From positions 1,147,312 through 1,211,311 of the forward strand of contig NZ_CM002285.1 in NCBI RefSeq assembly GCF_000497445.1: a stretch of DNA of 64,000 bases, written 5' to 3'. Numbering within the stretch: position 1 is the first letter of the stretch; each line of letters begins with the position of its first letter. A program made the translations under genes and the position numbers. The notes beneath the pieces are model-generated. The model ran no database searches. It was not told where the DNA came from and saw only the letters and a list, made by a program, of their open reading frames with translations. Shown piece by piece: positions 61,858 through 64,000 of the stretch. The DNA comes from Streptomyces roseochromogenus subsp. oscitans DS 12.976. GTDB taxonomy: Bacteria > Actinomycetota > Actinomycetes > Streptomycetales > Streptomycetaceae.

Positions 61858-63257
61858 GTACGCGCTGTCCTTTCGGGATCCCCACTCGCCTCGACGGCTG
61901 CGGCCACCGCGCCGAAGGTGCTGTCGGTGAAGATCAGATCCGGGGTGAGGGCGTCCTCACCGAGTTCGCTCTCCAGGGTCGCCATCAGGCGTACGGCGGT
62001 CAGGGAGTCGCCGCCGAGGTCGAAGAAGTCCGCGTCGGGCCGTACCGCCTCCGGGCCGAACAGCTCCGCCCAGATCCGGGCGAGCACGGCGACCCGCGGG
62101 GAGGCGGGGACACTCGGCTCCCGGACGGGCCCGTGATCGTCGGTGTGGGCGGTGAGATCGGCGGTGAGGGTGTAGCGGCCGGGCGCCGGCACCGAGGGCA
62201 GGCGCCGGGCCACGAGGTCGCGCAGTTCCTCCTCCAGCCGGCGCAGGGTCAGGCCCCCGGCGGGTGCGGTGAGGGTCGTGGGTGTGGTGTCGGCTCGTGG
62301 GCGCCGGGCGTAGACGGTGTGACAGGGGGTCAGGGCGAGCCGCGGGTCCTGTTCGTGGGTGACGCCGAAGCCGCGGCCCCGCAGTTCGGCCAGGACGGCG
62401 GCGAGACGTCCGTCGACGTCGTGGACCTCCATCACGATCCGGTCGATGCGCGGCCACAGCTCGTCGTCGATGCCGTCCAGGACCTCGGCCTCGGCCTTCT
62501 CCACGTCGATCTTCAGCAGGTCGACGCGGGCGAGGCCGTGCTCGTGGACGACGGCGGTGAGCGTGGTCACGGGCACCTGGCGGGTCTGCGCGGTCATCCG
62601 GTCGGCCGCGAGACGGTCCAGGTGCTCGCCCTGCCGCGCGTTCGCCCCGGTCAGCAGATAGCCCTTGAGCACCTCCAGGTCCTCGGCGGTGTCGGCGAAC
62701 CGGCCCGACATGACGCTGTTGTGGGGGTAGAAGGTGAACTCCGCCAGGCCCTCGGCGCGGCCCAGCGCGGTGCGCAGGACCGTGGCGTCCACCTGGTGCA
62801 GCTCGGCGTTGACGGCGACCGCGTCGGCCAGCTCGGCGACCGGCTCGACGGCGATGATCCGGGCACCCGGACTGCGCCGGGCCACGCAGAGCGTGAACAT
62901 GCCGATGTTCGCCCCGACGTCCAGCACGACGGCGCCGGCGGGCAGGGTGATGCCGTGCCGGAAGTAGGCGTTGTCGGTGAAGATCTCGCGGTGGAGGAAC
63001 TCCGTCTCGCTGCGGTTGAGTCCGGCCACCCGTACCTGTCCCGCGGGCTCGTGCCAGCCGAGGGCGGCACCGAGCCGGCCGGCCGTCTCCAGGGCGACGG
63101 AGCGGTGCAGCACGGCGGCCGCGACGGGGTCGGGCACGATCCGGGCGTGCCCGTCACCGTCAGGGTCGCCGGTGACCAGCGCGTCGGCCACCGCGGGGTG
63201 TTCCCTGAGCACCTCGGCCAGCTGCTTGTGCCGGGCGCTGTCGGCTGTCTCGTTCAT
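61854..63257 (-). CDS. FkbM-type methyltransferase fused to a carrier domain
   Basis: 467 aa. Residues about 75-340 are an FkbM methyltransferase: VVLDVGANIGMFTLCVARR (SAM loop), IIAVEPVAELADAV, ARVDLLKIDVEKAEAEVLDG and RIVMEVHDVDGRL. After a linker, residues about 385-460 are a carrier protein with DFFDLGGDSLTAVRLMATL (pantetheine serine). An in-cis carrier suggests O-methylation of a tethered substrate. No adenylation or ketosynthase domain is in view. ATG 63257 overlaps the upstream hydrolase stop. Confidence 0.9.
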   Translation of the reverse strand: MNETADSARHKQLAEVLREHPAVADALVTGDPDGDGHARIVPDPVAAAVLHRSVALETAGRLGAALGWHEPAGQVRVAGLNRSETEFLHREIFTDNAYFRHGITLPAGAVVLDVGANIGMFTLCVARRSPGARIIAVEPVAELADAVAVNAELHQVDATVLRTALGRAEGLAEFTFYPHNSVMSGRFADTAEDLEVLKGYLLTGANARQGEHLDRLAADRMTAQTRQVPVTTLTAVVHEHGLARVDLLKIDVEKAEAEVLDGIDDELWPRIDRIVMEVHDVDGRLAAVLAELRGRGFGVTHEQDPRLALTPCHTVYARRPRADTTPTTLTAPAGGLTLRRLEEELRDLVARRLPSVPAPGRYTLTADLTAHTDDHGPVREPSVPASPRVAVLARIWAELFGPEAVRPDADFFDLGGDSLTAVRLMATLESELGEDALTPDLIFTDSTFGAVAAAVEASGDPERTART

Positions 63258-64000
63258 GTGCCCTTCCGTTCGGGGACCGTCACGGAGTGCAGGAACTCCC
63301 GGGCGAGCGCGACCAGTTCGCCGCCTCCGTCGAAGGCGGTGAGGTGGTCGCCGTCGGGCATCGTGCGCAGTTCGGCCCGCGGCAGGCGTGCGGCGACGAA
63401 CTTCGAGCCGGCGGGGTGGGCCGTGGTGTCCCGGTCGCTGGTGACGACCAGGGCCGGCTGCGGGGCGTCGAGCAGCCCACGGCAGTCGGCCGACATGATA
63501 GCGCCGTTCAACAACCCGTAACGGTACAGGAGTTCGGGGGTGGCGTAGGGGTGGATGAGGTAGTGGGCGATGTCCGGGCGCAGGGCTTCCAGTGTGCTGG
63601 GCCGGCTCATCAGCCGGTGCATGGCCGCCGCCTGGGCGCGCCCCCGGGAGACCATGGTCAGCAGGGACTCCACATCCCGCTGGTGGGTCGTCTTGGGTGC
63701 CTCGCCCCCGAGTTCGTAGTCGCCGTGCCACAGGCTCAGGGAGGTGATCCGGTCCGAGCGGGCGGCCGCCGCGAGCGCGACGACCGCTCCCCCGCACAGC
63801 CCCAGCGCGTGAGCCTCGGCGATACCGAACCCGTCGAGGACGGCTAGCACGTCCTCGCTCTGGGCGTCGAGCGTGTGGCCGGCCAGGTCGCCGAGGCCCG
63901 TGCCGTCGGCGGCGGCGAACAGGCCGCGGCTCTCCCAGGTCACGACCCGGTACTCCGCTGCCAGGGCGCCCAGCCAGCGCGCCACCAGGCCGACGGGCAT
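63254..64000 (-). CDS. Alpha/beta hydrolase (5' part beyond window)
   Basis: At least 248 residues of an alpha/beta hydrolase: VVTWESRGLFAAADG, the nucleophile elbow ALGLCGGAVVALAAAA (Cys in place of the usual Ser, GLCGG), ALVVTSDRDTTAHP (Asp) and MPDGDHLTAFDGG (His). The window edge cuts the N-terminal oxyanion strand; the apparent Met at 64000 is probably internal. The cysteine nucleophile resembles lactone hydrolases or acyltransferases. First visible gene of the overlapping operon. Confidence 0.85.
   Translation of the reverse strand: MPVGLVARWLGALAAEYRVVTWESRGLFAAADGTGLGDLAGHTLDAQSEDVLAVLDGFGIAEAHALGLCGGAVVALAAAARSDRITSLSLWHGDYELGGEAPKTTHQRDVESLLTMVSRGRAQAAAMHRLMSRPSTLEALRPDIAHYLIHPYATPELLYRYGLLNGAIMSADCRGLLDAPQPALVVTSDRDTTAHPAGSKFVAARLPRAELRTMPDGDHLTAFDGGGELVALAREFLHSVTVPERKGT

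Overview
The window is high-GC DNA with GTG/TTG starts, strong GGAGG-type ribosome binding sites, ATGA stop/start overlaps and occasional TTA codons, as expected of a Streptomyces chromosome. Its core, about 3.0-38.5 kb and all on the minus strand, is an aminocoumarin antibiotic cluster. The gene set (pyrrole-carboxylate genes cloN1-N7, a flavin halogenase, C-methylated deoxysugar genes, a prenyltransferase/oxygenase pair, and the resistance genes gyrBR plus parYR) and its order match what I know of the clorobiocin cluster of Streptomyces roseochromogenus DS 12.976. That identification is from memory of the families, not from a search.

Layout. 0.1-2.7 kb: a GntR regulator divergent from a chimeric glyA/sdaA remnant, then purU. 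3.0-7.2 kb: parYR and gyrBR (resistant topoisomerase B subunits). 7.6-13.4 kb: an unknown ORF and cloWVUTS (dTDP-noviose pathway). 13.4-16.9 kb: ring A genes cloR and cloQ, with a degenerate transposase on each side. 17-31.2 kb: cloP, clo-hal, cloN7-N1, cloM, cloL, cloK, cloJ (tailoring, pyrrole formation, glycosyl transfer, amide bond, tyrosine oxidation). 31.2-38.5 kb: a 45-codon small ORF, cloI, cloH, cloY, a CloG operator, cloG, a RidA-like remnant, cloF and cloE. 38.5-39.7 kb: transposase and oxidoreductase debris.

39.7-46.8 kb: a second GntR gene divergent from an intact glyA-soxBDAG operon (serine/glycine and sarcosine catabolism). Both GntR/glyA gaps carry the palindrome TGATATATCA. 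46.9-50.6 kb: an ornithine cyclodeaminase-like gene, a truncated methyltransferase, regulator and IS5 remnants, a histidine phosphatase and an Rpf/LysM protein. 51.2-53.2 kb: a 40-aa Lys/His-rich peptide followed by an ABC exporter. 53.4-55.4 kb: cobalt genes cbtB-cbtA and a (2Fe-2S) ferredoxin-like gene, each behind its own cobalamin riboswitch. 55.5-57.2 kb: an uncharacterised ATP-grasp protein. 57.2-64 kb: a tightly overlapping operon (partial hydrolase, FkbM-methyltransferase/carrier fusion, BenE-like transporter, type II thioesterase, acyl-CoA dehydrogenase, cation/H+ antiporter), which looks like the edge of a second, unidentified biosynthetic cluster.

How the core works. CloF feeds 4-hydroxyphenylpyruvate to CloQ and CloR for the prenylated benzoate (ring A). 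CloY/H/I/J/K convert tyrosine to the beta-keto intermediate of the aminocoumarin, Clo-hal chlorinates it, and CloL joins the two rings. CloV/T/W/U/S make the sugar that CloM attaches and CloP methylates. CloN4/N5/N3 make pyrrole-2-carboxyl, CloN2/N1/N7 deliver it to the sugar, and CloN6 methylates it. CloE and CloG regulate the cluster. The topoisomerase subunits protect the host.
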